A DNA stretch of 64,000 nt from Brachybacterium vulturis (GTDB lineage Bacteria; Actinomycetota; Actinomycetes; Actinomycetales; Dermabacteraceae). The notes beneath the pieces were generated by a model. It did no database searches, had not been told where the DNA came from, and saw only the letters and a program-made list of their open reading frames with translations. Positions within the stretch are counted from its first letter, which is position 1. Each line of letters begins with the position of its first letter. Below are positions 22,866 to 32,248 of the stretch, one piece after another. The DNA is taken from NCBI RefSeq assembly GCF_002407185.1, contig NZ_CP023563.1:1240001-1304000 (forward strand). Reading direction: 5' to 3'. A program made the position numbers and the translations under genes.

Positions 22866-23509
22866 GGCACCGGCACTTCGACGTAGCGGGGGGAGTTGCT
22901 CGAGAAGTACAGGTTGACGCTCTTCGTCGCCGTGTCCGGCGCGGGGAACGCCGCGAAGACGTAGGACGGCTCCCCGTCCGTCAGGTGCACGGCGGCGTAG
23001 TCGGAGGTCAGGGGGTCCGGCTCGCCCCAGACGACGTCATACCTGACGAGGTTGTCCAGGTCGATCATGTAGGGCATCCAGTATTGGCTCGAGGCCCTGA
23101 TGTCATAGAAGGTCAGTCCGGTCGCGTCCGGGCGGGACAGCGTCGGCGTGATGGCCCACCGCGCGATGAGCACTTCGCCACGCTCCTCGAACCCGAGGAA
23201 GTCGACCTGCAGGCTCTTGACCTCGTCGTTGAGGGCACCATCGTCGATCGTCATCGAGACGATCGGCTCGGGCGGGTCGGCCGGGTCGATCCCGGCCTCC
23301 AGCGCCCCGTCGGGTCCTGCTGCCTCGCCGGATCCCCCCGAAGCGGCCTCGGAGGACGCGTCGGCCGAGGCCGAGGCGGAGCTCTCCTGAACACCTTCGG
23401 ACGGGGCCTCGGCCGGTGGCCCGCCGTCCGATCCCGAGCAGCCGGACAGCAGCAGTGCGGTGGCCGCAGCGGCGACCATCGGGCGCTTCAGGCCATGCGA
23501 GATCTTCAT
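22862..23509 (-). CDS. Lipoprotein of unknown function
   Basis: 215 residues from the ATG at 23509, with GGGGGAG upstream. The lipobox LLSGC puts the lipid on Cys24. A Ser/Ala/Glu-rich linker (about 28-70) leads to a folded domain that includes DFLGFEERGEVLIARWAITP and ASSQYWMPYMIDLDN. I do not recognise the family. It overlaps the OmpA-domain gene by four bases, so the two products are probably made together and may act together at the cell surface. Confidence 0.8.
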   Translation of the reverse strand: MKISHGLKRPMVAAAATALLLSGCSGSDGGPPAEAPSEGVQESSASASADASSEAASGGSGEAAGPDGALEAGIDPADPPEPIVSMTIDDGALNDEVKSLQVDFLGFEERGEVLIARWAITPTLSRPDATGLTFYDIRASSQYWMPYMIDLDNLVRYDVVWGEPDPLTSDYAAVHLTDGEPSYVFAAFPAPDTATKSVNLYFSSNSPRYVEVPVP

Positions 23510-23588
23510 CGGGCTCCCCCGGGGTCGATGTGTTCCGACCCTACCAATTCCGTCGAGCCTCGCCGTGCGGCACTTCGCCCCGACCGAC

Positions 23589-26321
23589 CTATTTCTTCGC
23601 CGTCGTGGTCTTCTTCGCGGTCGTCGTCTTCTTCTTCCCGGGAGCGCGCTTGGCGGGGGCCTTCTTCGTGGCCGGCCCCTTCGCGCGCTTCTCCGCGAGC
23701 TTCTCGACCGCAATGGTCTCGGAGATCTCCTCGACCTTCTCCGTCGCACGCAGCGAGACGTTGGTGGTGCCGTCGGTGATGTACGGACCGAAGCGGCCGT
23801 CCTTGATCACGATCGGCTTCTCGCTGGTGGGATCCGTGCCGAGCTCCTTCAGCGGCGGCTTGGCGGCGGCCCGGCCCCGGGTCTTGGGCTGGGCGTAGAT
23901 CTTCTCCGCCTCCTCCATGGTGATCGAGAAGATCTGCTCCTCGGTCTCCAGGGAGCGCGAGTCGGTGCCCTTCTTCAGGTACGGACCGTAGCGGCCGTTC
24001 TGGGCGGTGATCTCGGTGCCGTCCTCGGTGGTGCCGACCACGCGCGGCAGGCTCAGCAGCTTCAGCGCGTCCTCGAGGGAGACGGTGGCCAGGTCCATCG
24101 ACTTCAGCAGCGAGCCCGTGCGGGGCTTCGGCTGCTTCGACTTGGGGACCTTCTTGCCACCGGTCTCCTCGGGAGCGGGCAGGATCTCGGTGACGTAGGG
24201 GCCGTAGCGGCCGTCCTTGGCGACGATCTCGTGCCCGGAGTCGGGATCGGTGCCCAGCACCCGGCCGTCGTCCTTGGCCCGCTCGAGCATCTCCTTCGCC
24301 TTCTCGACGGTCAGCTCATCGGGCGCGACCTCGTCGGAGACGTTCGCGCGACGCGGATCGGCGCCCTCGACCGGGGTGCCGTCCTCGTTGCGGGCGACCA
24401 GCTCGACGTAGGCGCCGTAGCGGCCCACCCGCAGGGTGATGCCCTCCCCGATCTCGATCGAGTTGATCGCCCGGGCATCGATCTCGCCGAGGTCGTCGAC
24501 CATGGGCTTCAGCCCGATGGGGCCGTCGGTGCCGTCGGAGAGGTAGAAGTTCTTCAGGTACTCCGCACGCGAGAGATCGCCCTGGGCCATGCGGTCCAGC
24601 TGCTGCTCCATCTGCGCCGTGAAGTCGTAGTCGATGAACGGCCCGAAGTGCTCCTCGAGCAGGCGCACCACCGCGAAGGCGGTCCAGCTGGGCACCAGCG
24701 CGGTGCCGCGTCGCAGCACGTAGCCGCGATCCTGCACGGTCGCGACCGTGGAGGCGTAGGTGGAGGGGCGGCCGATGCCGCGGTCCTCCAGCGCCCGCAC
24801 CAGCGAGGCCTCCGTGAAGCGCGGGGGCGGGGTGGTGGAGTGGCCGTCCGGGGCCAGCTCGCGGGTCTCGAGCGTCTGGCCCTCCTCCATCTGCGGCAGG
24901 CGCTTGTCGGAGCCCTTGTCGTCGTCGTCCTTGTAGCGGGCGGCGTCCCGACCCTCCTCGTACGCGGCGAGGAAGCCGCGGAAGGTGATCACGGTGCCGG
25001 CGGCGCGGAAGGTCGCGGCGCGTCCGGCGGCCTCCAGCAGCAGCTCGACGGTGGAGGTGGTGCCCTTGGCGTCGGCCATCTGGGAGGCGATGGTGCGCTT
25101 CCAGATCAGCTCGTAGAGGCGGAACTCGTCGCCCGCGAGCTGGCCGGCCACCTCGGCGGGGGTGCGGAAGTGGTCGCCCGCGGGGCGGATCGCCTCGTGC
25201 GCCTCCTGCGCTGCCTGTGACTTGTTCTGGTAGTACCGGGGCTTGTCCGGCACGTACTGGCTGCCGTAGAGCTCGGCGGCCTGGGCCCGGGAGGCACGGA
25301 TCGCCTCACCGGAGAGCGTGACCGAGTCGGTGCGCATGTACGTGATGAAGCCGTTCTCGTACAGCGACTGGGCCACCCGCATCGCCTGGCGGGCGCCGAG
25401 GCGCAGCTTGCGCGAGGCCTCCTGCTGCAGCGAGGAGGTGGTGAACGGTGCCGCGGGACGCCGGGTGTACGGCTTGGAGTCGAGCGAGGTCACCGTCGCG
25501 GGGGCCTCGCCGAGCACCTGCACCAGGGTCTGGGCGGACTCCTCGGTGAGGATGGTGGCGCTGCTCGAGCGCGGCTTCAGGGTGCCGTCGTCGGCGAAGT
25601 CCGAGCCGCTCGCGACCCGGGCGCCGTCGACCGTGGCGATCTTGGCGGTGAAGGCGGTGGCCTCGGCCCCGCCCTCGGCGGCGAAGCTGCCGGTGATGTC
25701 CCAGTAGTCGGCGGCGACGAAGGCCATCCGCTCGCGTTCGCGCTCGACCACCAGGCGGGTGGCGACGGACTGCACGCGACCGGCCGACAGCGAGGGCTTG
25801 ATCTTGCGCCACAGCACCGGGGAGAGCTCGAAGCCCACCAGGCGGTCCAGGATGCGGCGGGTCTCCTGCGCATCGACCAGGCTCGCGTCGATGTCGCGGG
25901 TGTTCTCCAGCGCCGCCCGGATCGCGTCCTCGGTGATCTCGTGGAACACCATGCGCTTGACCGGCAGGGACTTCTTGGGCTTGAGGGTCTCCAGCAGGTG
26001 CCAGGCGATGGCCTCGCCCTCGCGGTCCTCATCGGTGGCGAGGTAGAGGGTGTCGGCGTCCTTGAGGGCCTTCTTCAGCTCCGCGACGGTCTTCTTCTTG
26101 TCGGGACTGACGATGTAGTAGGGGTCGAAGCCGTTCTCGACGTCGACGCCGAACTTGCCGTACGGCCCCTTCTTCATCTCGGCAGGCAGGTCACGAGGCA
26201 CCGGGATGTCGCGGATGTGGCCCACCGACGCCTTGACGTCGTACTCGTCCCCGAGATACCGGCCGATGGTCCGCGCCTTCGCCGGGGACTCGACGATCAC
26301 CAGATGTCGTCCGCCTGTCAC
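23589..26321 (-). CDS. topA: DNA topoisomerase I
   Basis: 910 residues. The TOPRIM domain starts HLVIVESPAKART and includes ATDEDREGEAIAWH. The active-site Tyr328 lies in GFITYMRTDS. The C terminus has repeated DGRYGPYV modules in place of zinc fingers, then a Lys/Ala/Thr tail of about 40 residues, as in other actinobacterial TopA enzymes where the basic tail aids processivity. It relaxes negative supercoils. AAGGAC precedes the GTG start at 26321. In order it follows the PAP2 and methyltransferase genes on the same strand. Confidence 0.96.
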   Translation of the reverse strand: MTGGRHLVIVESPAKARTIGRYLGDEYDVKASVGHIRDIPVPRDLPAEMKKGPYGKFGVDVENGFDPYYIVSPDKKKTVAELKKALKDADTLYLATDEDREGEAIAWHLLETLKPKKSLPVKRMVFHEITEDAIRAALENTRDIDASLVDAQETRRILDRLVGFELSPVLWRKIKPSLSAGRVQSVATRLVVERERERMAFVAADYWDITGSFAAEGGAEATAFTAKIATVDGARVASGSDFADDGTLKPRSSSATILTEESAQTLVQVLGEAPATVTSLDSKPYTRRPAAPFTTSSLQQEASRKLRLGARQAMRVAQSLYENGFITYMRTDSVTLSGEAIRASRAQAAELYGSQYVPDKPRYYQNKSQAAQEAHEAIRPAGDHFRTPAEVAGQLAGDEFRLYELIWKRTIASQMADAKGTTSTVELLLEAAGRAATFRAAGTVITFRGFLAAYEEGRDAARYKDDDDKGSDKRLPQMEEGQTLETRELAPDGHSTTPPPRFTEASLVRALEDRGIGRPSTYASTVATVQDRGYVLRRGTALVPSWTAFAVVRLLEEHFGPFIDYDFTAQMEQQLDRMAQGDLSRAEYLKNFYLSDGTDGPIGLKPMVDDLGEIDARAINSIEIGEGITLRVGRYGAYVELVARNEDGTPVEGADPRRANVSDEVAPDELTVEKAKEMLERAKDDGRVLGTDPDSGHEIVAKDGRYGPYVTEILPAPEETGGKKVPKSKQPKPRTGSLLKSMDLATVSLEDALKLLSLPRVVGTTEDGTEITAQNGRYGPYLKKGTDSRSLETEEQIFSITMEEAEKIYAQPKTRGRAAAKPPLKELGTDPTSEKPIVIKDGRFGPYITDGTTNVSLRATEKVEEISETIAVEKLAEKRAKGPATKKAPAKRAPGKKKTTTAKKTTTAKK

Positions 26322-26409
26322 GTTGCTGTGTCCTTCCTCGCCGCGTCGTCTCGCGGCCCGTCTGCCGTGGCCGAATGCCGTGGCCCGGGATGAACCGGAC
26401 GCGTCAGGG

Positions 26410-26447
26410 CGCTCGGCGAGTGTTCACGGTACACGGTCCGCCGAGCG
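26410..26447 (-). terminator. Hairpin spanning the end of the PAP2 gene
   Basis: CGCTCGGCG (26410-26418) and CGCCGAGCG (26439-26447) are perfectly complementary; the PAP2 stop codon lies in the 20-base loop. It may separate PAP2 from topA transcription. Confidence 0.45.
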
Positions 26448-27386
26448 TGTCCGGTGTGACGTCGGCACGCGCAGCAGGAGCGTCAGCGCCAGCCAGGAGG
26501 CGGTGCCCCCGCCGATCAGGGCGGCGGTGACGAGGAAGGCGGGCAGCTGCTGGGCGGGGTCGTGGAGGTCCAGCGGGCGTGGCAGGGTCAGCAGCCCGAA
26601 CCCTCCCCAGGCGAGCCCGGCCACGCCGACGAGGCCGAGCAGGGTGGCCACCACCCGTTCGACGGGGTGGGAGCGGGGCGGGGACAGCGGATCGGGCGTC
26701 CGGGCGCCGCGCCGCCGACGTCCGCGACCGGGATGGGCCGCGGCCCGGACGCGCCGGCGCCTGGTGTCCAGTCCGTCCAGGGCGAGGGTCAGGAAGGTCC
26801 AGGCGGCGACGACCGTGATCGCGCCGATCACGTCACTGGGCCGGTGCCAGCCGACCACCAGCGTGCCGATGCCGGCGGCGGTGGTCCACACCACCCCCAG
26901 CGGGGCGAGCACCACCCGGGCCCGGCCCCCGGCCAGCACCAGCGCGATCATCGCGGTCGCGGCGAGCGTGGTGTGCCCGGAGGGGAAGGAGTTGGGGGTG
27001 ACCTCGATCCCCGGCCCCAGCACCTCCCGGGTGAGCAGCACGCGTTTGATCAGCTGGGTGGTGAGGTTGGCGCCGAGCACCAGCGTCCCGATCGGCAGCA
27101 GCAGTCCCGGGCGGCGACGCAGCAGCACCAGCAGCACTGCGAGCACGAGCAGCGCGCCGATCACGGGGAGGCTCACGGTCCCCACCGCGATCTCGGCGTA
27201 GTGGGACAGCCGCCCGTCATGGCCCTTCGCACCGGAGGAGACCAGCTGGTCCAGGCGCTGTCCGCTCGCGGTGCCGACGGCCGTGCGGGCCAGGGCCACG
27301 ACCGCGAGCACGCTCACCGCCGCGGCGAGCAGGGACAGCAGCGGGCGGCCGAACCCGCCGCTGCGGGTGGTGGGAGCGGCGTTCAC
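26424..27386 (-). CDS. PAP2-family membrane phosphatase
   Basis: 320 residues from the GTG at 27386, overlapping the methyltransferase stop by three bases. Several transmembrane helices surround the phosphatase motifs: KRVLLTREV (a K-x6-R-P variant), NSFPSGHTT and GWHRPSDVIG. A basic Arg/Ala-rich linker near residue 215-245 separates two further C-terminal helices. By family knowledge it dephosphorylates lipid phosphates such as undecaprenyl or phosphatidate phosphates outside the membrane; the substrate is not determined. Confidence 0.87.
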   Translation of the reverse strand: MNAAPTTRSGGFGRPLLSLLAAAVSVLAVVALARTAVGTASGQRLDQLVSSGAKGHDGRLSHYAEIAVGTVSLPVIGALLVLAVLLVLLRRRPGLLLPIGTLVLGANLTTQLIKRVLLTREVLGPGIEVTPNSFPSGHTTLAATAMIALVLAGGRARVVLAPLGVVWTTAAGIGTLVVGWHRPSDVIGAITVVAAWTFLTLALDGLDTRRRRVRAAAHPGRGRRRRGARTPDPLSPPRSHPVERVVATLLGLVGVAGLAWGGFGLLTLPRPLDLHDPAQQLPAFLVTAALIGGGTASWLALTLLLRVPTSHRTRSADRVP

Positions 27387-28942
27387 AGCGTCACCATCCC
27401 GGTGCGGATCAGCTCGCGCACAGCCGCCAGGACCCGCTCGAGGGTCTCCTCCTCCGCCTCGGTGAGGGCGCACACGGCGCCGACCACCTGGGCGAGGGTG
27501 AGGGTGCCGTCCAGTGCGCCGACGGTGGCCGCCAGCTGCTGATCGACGCGCACGCTCCGTGCGAAGCCGGCACCCTGGACCAGCTCGATCAGCATCGGGT
27601 CCCACTGGCCGGGGGTGAGATGGCGGCGCTCGACCACGTCCGCGGCCCGCACCGGGCGGGCCGCGGCCAGGGCGGCGTCGTCCAGGGTCGCGAGCGTCCC
27701 CATCGCGCGCAGGGACGCGGCGAGATGCTCGGCGAGGGTGCCGCTGCCGGTGCCGGGCGCCTGCTCGGTGCGCAGCACCCCGGGGCGCGGTGCCGCCGCG
27801 ACGGGCCGGCGCAGCAGCAGGTACCCGAAGCCGAGCTGCTCCACCCCGCGGCGGTCGAAGTCGTCGAGCCAGGCCCCGACCAGGGGAGCCCAGTCCGGAT
27901 CGCGGGTGGTGATCCCGCCGTCGCGCACCCAGGTCTCCGCGTACTGCGCCGGGTCCTCCTGCTCGCGCTGCAGCACCCAGGCATCCACCCCCTCGGCCGC
28001 GGCGTCCTGCAGCCAGGCGCGGGGGTGGGCGTCCCACTCGGCGGGGTCGGTGATCTCCCAGTTCCCGAGCATCACCGCGCTGCCGCCGGGGGAGAGGTGA
28101 GCGGGCAGAGCGCGGACCAGCTCGGCCAGCAGCGTGTCGCCGGCGCGGCGGCCGTCGCGGTAGGTCCAGGTGGTCGCCTCCGCGGCCGGGTCGCGGGGGG
28201 TGATGACGAACGGGGGATTGGAGACGATCAGGTCGAAGTCCTCCCCGGCCACCGGGTCGAGCAGCGAGCCCTGCCGCAGCTCGATCTCGATGCCGTTCAG
28301 CGCCGCGTTGAAGGCGGCGACGGCGAGGGCGCGCTCGGAGAGGTCGGTGGCGACCACGTGCTCGGCGTGGCGGGAGGCGTGCAGCGCCTGGATCCCGCCG
28401 CCGCAGCCCAGGTCCAGCACCCTGGCGACGTGGGCGCGCGGGGTGATCCGGGCCAGGGTGAGGGAGGCGCCGCCCACCCCGAGCACGTGCTCGGGTCCCA
28501 GCGGCCTGCCGGTCGCGAGCTCCGAGAGGTCCGAGGCGATCCACCAGTCGATCTGCCCGGCGTCGTCGCTCGCCGAGTACGGCGCGAGCTCCAGCAGCGC
28601 CCGCACCGCGCCGTCGGCGTCCGTCGTGGGGGCGAGCTCCACCAGCCCCAGCCGCATCGCGCCGTCGAGGCCGAGCGCGGGCAGAGCGGCCTCGACCTGG
28701 GCGCGCGGCACCACCGCCCCGAGGGTGAACAGGCGCAGCAGCAGGGCCGCCGGCTCGTCCCGTGCCGCCAGCACGCGATCGGCGGGCACCGGGTTCGCCC
28801 TCTGCAGCGCGTCGGCGGCGACCGGTCCGAGCAGCTGCTCGATCGTCGCGGACAGATAGGAGGCCGCCGCGAGGTCCGCGCGCAGAGCGTCGATCTGCTC
28901 GGGCAGCATCCGTGGGGGCCCGGTCGGGCTGTCGGTGGACAT
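27383..28942 (-). CDS. Class I SAM-dependent methyltransferase (HemK/RsmC-like)
   Basis: 519 residues. A 140-residue N-terminal region with a winged-helix look is followed by a methyltransferase domain: VLDLGCGGGIQALHAS (SAM motif), VVATDLSERAL and the NPPF catalytic motif in DLIVSNPPFVITP. NPPF enzymes methylate a nitrogen of RNA, DNA or glutamine; the target here is unknown. A C-terminal helical region of about 150 residues ends IRTGMVTL. CACAAT lies seven bases before the ATG and there is no ribosome site, suggesting a leaderless mRNA. It is divergent from the helicase gene. Confidence 0.85.
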   Translation of the reverse strand: MSTDSPTGPPRMLPEQIDALRADLAAASYLSATIEQLLGPVAADALQRANPVPADRVLAARDEPAALLLRLFTLGAVVPRAQVEAALPALGLDGAMRLGLVELAPTTDADGAVRALLELAPYSASDDAGQIDWWIASDLSELATGRPLGPEHVLGVGGASLTLARITPRAHVARVLDLGCGGGIQALHASRHAEHVVATDLSERALAVAAFNAALNGIEIELRQGSLLDPVAGEDFDLIVSNPPFVITPRDPAAEATTWTYRDGRRAGDTLLAELVRALPAHLSPGGSAVMLGNWEITDPAEWDAHPRAWLQDAAAEGVDAWVLQREQEDPAQYAETWVRDGGITTRDPDWAPLVGAWLDDFDRRGVEQLGFGYLLLRRPVAAAPRPGVLRTEQAPGTGSGTLAEHLAASLRAMGTLATLDDAALAAARPVRAADVVERRHLTPGQWDPMLIELVQGAGFARSVRVDQQLAATVGALDGTLTLAQVVGAVCALTEAEEETLERVLAAVRELIRTGMVTL

Positions 28943-28949
28943 GGCTACG

Positions 28950-28955
28950 ATTGTG
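28950..28955 (-). promoter_or_regulatory. -10 element of the methyltransferase gene (leaderless)
   Basis: Minus-strand CACAAT ends seven bases before the ATG at 28942. Confidence 0.45.
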
Positions 28956-29036
28956 CCCCAGCCGGCTGGGCCGATATCGGTGTCCAGGTGGAGGAGATGC
29001 GCAGGCCCTGTGGGCGGGGCAGGGAGGCGGGAGAGG

Positions 29037-31481
29037 ATGCGAGCAGGCCGGGCACCAGAGCTCCTCGCCGATCTCACCGCACCGCTGACCCGTCGCACCT
29101 GCCTGACCCATATCGAGCAGCGGCCCGCCCGGGCCGGCCGTCGCGGCAGCTTCCCGGACTGGACGGATCCGCGCCTGGTGACGCATCTCGCGCAGCGGGG
29201 CATCACCGCCCCCTGGATCCATCAGGAGCAGGCGGCGCAGCTCGCCCATGGAGGGCGGGACGTGGTGCTCGCCACGGCCACCGCCTCCGGGAAGTCCCTG
29301 GCCTACCTGCTGCCCGTGCTCACCGCGATCGGTGCGCGGGAGCACGATCCCCAGGCGCGCCGGGCGACCGCGCTGTACCTGTCGCCGACCAAGGCGCTGG
29401 CCGCGGACCAGCTGACCAACATCACCACGATGGCCGACGGCGCCGGGATCCGCGATGCCCGCATCGCGGTCTATGACGGGGACACCCCCACGGAGCAGCG
29501 TCGCTGGGTGCGCCGCCACGGCACCGTGGTGCTCACCAATCCCGACATGCTCCACTTCGGGATCCTGCCCGGTCATGAGCAGTGGGCCCACTTCTTCCGC
29601 GCCCTGCGCTATGTGGTGATCGACGAGTGCCACAGCTACCGGGGCGTGTTCGGCAGCCACGTCTCGATGGTGATCCGTCGCCTGCGACGGATCGCGGCGC
29701 ACTACCGCGCCGAGCCCACCTTCATCCTCGCCTCCGCCACCACCGCGAACCCGGAGCTCTCGGCCTCGCGGCTGATCGGGCGGGACGTCGAGGCGGTCAC
29801 CGAGGACGGCTCCCCGCGCGCCGGGCTCACCATCGGGCTGTGGGAGCCGGGCACCCGCACCCGGGTCGACGGTCGCGGGGACCCTGCCCGCTGGGCCGAC
29901 GGCGACGGCGACGGCGACGGCGAGGCGGACGAGGAGGACGGCGAGGGCGCCTCCCCGCAGCGCGCCGAGGACCCGCTGCGCCGCTCCGCGACCAGCGAGG
30001 CGGGGGCGCTGCTCGCCGATCTCGTCGAACGGGACGTGCAGACCCTCGTCTTCGCGCGCTCCCGGCGCGGCGCCGAGCTGGTCTCCGGCGCGGCGCGCCG
30101 GTTGCTGGAGCAGAAGGCTGAGCAGACGGTCTCCCCGCAGCTCGCCGACCGGGCGAGCCGGATCGCCGCCTATCGCGGCGGCTACCTGGCCCGGGAGCGG
30201 CGGCAGCTGGAGGATGCGCTGCGCTCCGGGGCGCTGCAGGCGCTGGCCTCGACCAACGCTCTGGAGCTCGGGATCGACATCGCCGGGTTGGATGCGGTGG
30301 TGGTCGCCGGGTGGCCCGGCACCCGCGCCTCGCTGTGGCAGCAGTTCGGCCGGGCCGGGCGGCGGCAGGACGCGGACGGCGGAGCACTCGCGCTCTTCGT
30401 GGCCCGCGAGGACCCGCTGGACACCTATGTGGTCCACCACCCCGAGACGATCTTCGGCGCCGAGGTCGAGGCGTCCGTCTTCGACCCCGGGAACCCGTAC
30501 GTGATGACCCCGCACCTGTGCGCCGCCGCCTCCGAGCTGGCGATCCGGGACGGCGAGGAGGAGCTCTTCGGGCCCACCGCGCGGGAGCTGCTGGAGACCC
30601 TGGCCGCCCGCGGCGTGCTGCGGTCGCGGGCCAGTGGCTGGTACTGGACGCTGAGCGACTCCGCGCACCAGCTCACCGACCTGCGCGGCAGCGGCGGGGA
30701 GCCGGTGCGGATCGTCGAGCAGCCCAGCGGCGTGCTGCTGGGCACCGTGGACGCCGCGAGCGCCCACACCCAGGTCCATGACGGCGCCGTCTACCTCCAC
30801 CAGGGCACGAACTATGTAGTGAACCATCTCGACGTCGACCAGGCGGTCGCCTTCGTGCACCGGGAGGACCCGCTGCACAGCACCCATCCGCAGACCGCCT
30901 CGACGCTGCGGATCCGGCAGATCGACCGCGAGGTGGACTGGGAGGGCGGCGTCCAGCTGTGCTTCGGCACCGTGGACGTCACCGACCAGGTCACCGGCTA
31001 CCAGGTACGCGACGTGTTCACCCAGGCCGTCCTGGCCCAGCATCCGCTGGACCTGCCACCGCGGACCCTGACCACCAAGGCGGTGTGGTGGGTGATCCCG
31101 CAGGAGACCGCCGATGGTGCGGAGATCCCCGGGGAGGAGCTGCCCGGGGCGCTGCACGCCGCCGAGCATGCCGCGATCTCGATGCTGCCGCTGCTGGCGA
31201 CCTGCGACCGCTGGGACATCGGCGGACTCTCGGCCGCCCAGCACGAGGACACCGGGGCGCCGACGATCTTCGTCTACGACGGGGCGCCGGGCGGGGCCGG
31301 CTTCGCCGAGCGCGGGGCCGACGACGCCGCGGCCTGGGTGCGGGCCACCGCCGACATGATCGGCGAATGCGGCTGCGAGGCGGGCTGCCCCGCCTGTGTG
31401 GTCTCCCCGAAGTGCGGCAACGGCAACGAGCCGCTGTCCAAGGCGCAGGCGGAGCGGCTGTTGGAGCTGCTGCGGCCCTGA
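29037..31481 (+). CDS. DECH-box helicase with DUF1998 zinc domain
   Basis: 814 residues from the ATG at 29037, with a GGGAG-rich sequence upstream. Motif I is ATASGKS, motif II VIDECHSYRG, motif III SATT and motif VI QQFGRAGRR. The C-terminal DUF1998-type domain has a Cys cluster (ECGCEAGCPACVVSPKCG). This is the superfamily 2 group that includes M. tuberculosis Rv3649 and yeast Hrq1, implicated in DNA repair. An acidic insertion, encoded by (GGCGAC)n-like repeats, interrupts the region between the two RecA-like domains near residue 290-310. Confidence 0.9.
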   Translation: MRAGRAPELLADLTAPLTRRTCLTHIEQRPARAGRRGSFPDWTDPRLVTHLAQRGITAPWIHQEQAAQLAHGGRDVVLATATASGKSLAYLLPVLTAIGAREHDPQARRATALYLSPTKALAADQLTNITTMADGAGIRDARIAVYDGDTPTEQRRWVRRHGTVVLTNPDMLHFGILPGHEQWAHFFRALRYVVIDECHSYRGVFGSHVSMVIRRLRRIAAHYRAEPTFILASATTANPELSASRLIGRDVEAVTEDGSPRAGLTIGLWEPGTRTRVDGRGDPARWADGDGDGDGEADEEDGEGASPQRAEDPLRRSATSEAGALLADLVERDVQTLVFARSRRGAELVSGAARRLLEQKAEQTVSPQLADRASRIAAYRGGYLARERRQLEDALRSGALQALASTNALELGIDIAGLDAVVVAGWPGTRASLWQQFGRAGRRQDADGGALALFVAREDPLDTYVVHHPETIFGAEVEASVFDPGNPYVMTPHLCAAASELAIRDGEEELFGPTARELLETLAARGVLRSRASGWYWTLSDSAHQLTDLRGSGGEPVRIVEQPSGVLLGTVDAASAHTQVHDGAVYLHQGTNYVVNHLDVDQAVAFVHREDPLHSTHPQTASTLRIRQIDREVDWEGGVQLCFGTVDVTDQVTGYQVRDVFTQAVLAQHPLDLPPRTLTTKAVWWVIPQETADGAEIPGEELPGALHAAEHAAISMLPLLATCDRWDIGGLSAAQHEDTGAPTIFVYDGAPGGAGFAERGADDAAAWVRATADMIGECGCEAGCPACVVSPKCGNGNEPLSKAQAERLLELLRP
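29898..29923 (+). repeat. Hexamer repeat (GGCGAC) in the helicase gene
   Basis: About four in-frame copies of GGCGAC encode a Gly-Asp run inside an acidic linker. The unit is prone to slippage by whole codons, so the length may vary between strains. Confidence 0.8.
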
Positions 31482-31486
31482 GCGGT

Positions 31487-31512
31487 GACTCCTCCGCGCG
31501 ACTCCTCCGCGC
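31487..31512. repeat. 13-base tandem repeat between convergent genes
   Basis: GACTCCTCCGCGC occurs twice in tandem (31487-31499, 31500-31512) between the helicase and tadG-like stops. Confidence 0.7.
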
Positions 31513-31523
31513 GACGAGAGTCC

Positions 31524-31856
31524 TCAGGGCAGCTCCGCCGGGCCCGGTCCGGCCCGGGAGCGTGCCGAGGCGGCCGGCAGCGGGGAGGCGTCGACCTCGA
31601 CGGTGACCAGCACGTCCCAGCCGCGCTGCTCGCACAGCAGCAGCCGAGCGCCGTTGCGGGTGGCGACCTCGGCGGCGCGGTCGCAGGGGTGGGGATGGGC
31701 CACGGCCACCGCATCGGCAGCGGCCAGCGACGCCAGATCAGCGGCGGTCGCGGCCCGGGACTGGGCGATCAGCCCCGTGCCCAGCAGGGACAGGCCCGCC
31801 ACCATCGTGGTGGCCGCCCCGGTCCAGGCCAGCACCGAGGCGGCACCGGTGCTCAC
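31524..31856 (-). CDS. TadG/Rv3654c-like membrane protein
   Basis: 110 residues from a GTG overlapping the tadE stop. One N-terminal hydrophobic helix (about 8-32) is followed by an AATAADLASLAAADAVA segment seen in TadG-like proteins and a short tail domain. It resembles the N-terminal part of TadG/Rv3654c rather than full TadG. The prepilin-like Glu at +5 after a Gly, seen in the next two genes, is absent. It is the last gene of the Tad operon and is presumably a minor pilus or secretion component. Confidence 0.7.
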   Translation of the reverse strand: MSTGAASVLAWTGAATTMVAGLSLLGTGLIAQSRAATAADLASLAAADAVAVAHPHPCDRAAEVATRNGARLLLCEQRGWDVLVTVEVDASPLPAASARSRAGPGPAELP

Positions 31857-32248
31857 GGCGCACCGCCCGGGAGCAGCTGGGGTTCACGCCGTGCCTCCGC
31901 CTCCGCGCTGAGCGTCCAGCGGGCTCCGAGCAGCGGACCCGCCGGCGCCTCCAGGGTGCGGTGCACCTCGACCCGCACCCACGGCCCGGCGACCGACGTG
32001 GTCACCTCGGTGCCCTCGCCGCCGATCTGCTGGGCGACGGCGACGGCCGCCGCGGTGTCCTCACCGCGGGCGAGCTCCCGGGCGGCGCCGCGGGCCGCGC
32101 TCTCGAGCCGCAGCTGGGTGCCGAGGCCCACCCCGGTCAGCAGCACCACGACCACCATCACCACCACCACGGGCAGCACGATCGCCGTCTCCGCGGTGGC
32201 GGACCCCCGGTCGTCCCCGAGCGGGGACGACCGGGCGGACCGCGGCAT
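31853..32248 (-). CDS. TadE-family pilus assembly protein
   Basis: 131 residues. DDRGSATAETAIVLPVVVVM fits a class III prepilin-type site: cleavage after Gly15 would leave Glu20 at +5, followed by a single transmembrane helix (about 21-45). The remainder is an extracellular alpha/beta part. TadE proteins are pseudopilins of Flp/Tad machines. The gene overlaps DUF4244 upstream (TGATG) and the tadG-like gene downstream (GTGA). No prepilin peptidase gene is in the window. Confidence 0.85.
   Translation of the reverse strand: MPRSARSSPLGDDRGSATAETAIVLPVVVVMVVVVLLTGVGLGTQLRLESAARGAARELARGEDTAAAVAVAQQIGGEGTEVTTSVAGPWVRVEVHRTLEAPAGPLLGARWTLSAEAEARREPQLLPGGAP

Noticed and set aside
26424..31244. A 1606-codon open frame on the minus strand
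   Set aside because: It is the antisense shadow of the DECH helicase running into PAP2. Only its last 320 codons, from the GTG at 27386, encode a recognisable protein; the rest has the Arg/Gly/Pro/Ala bias of a wrong frame.
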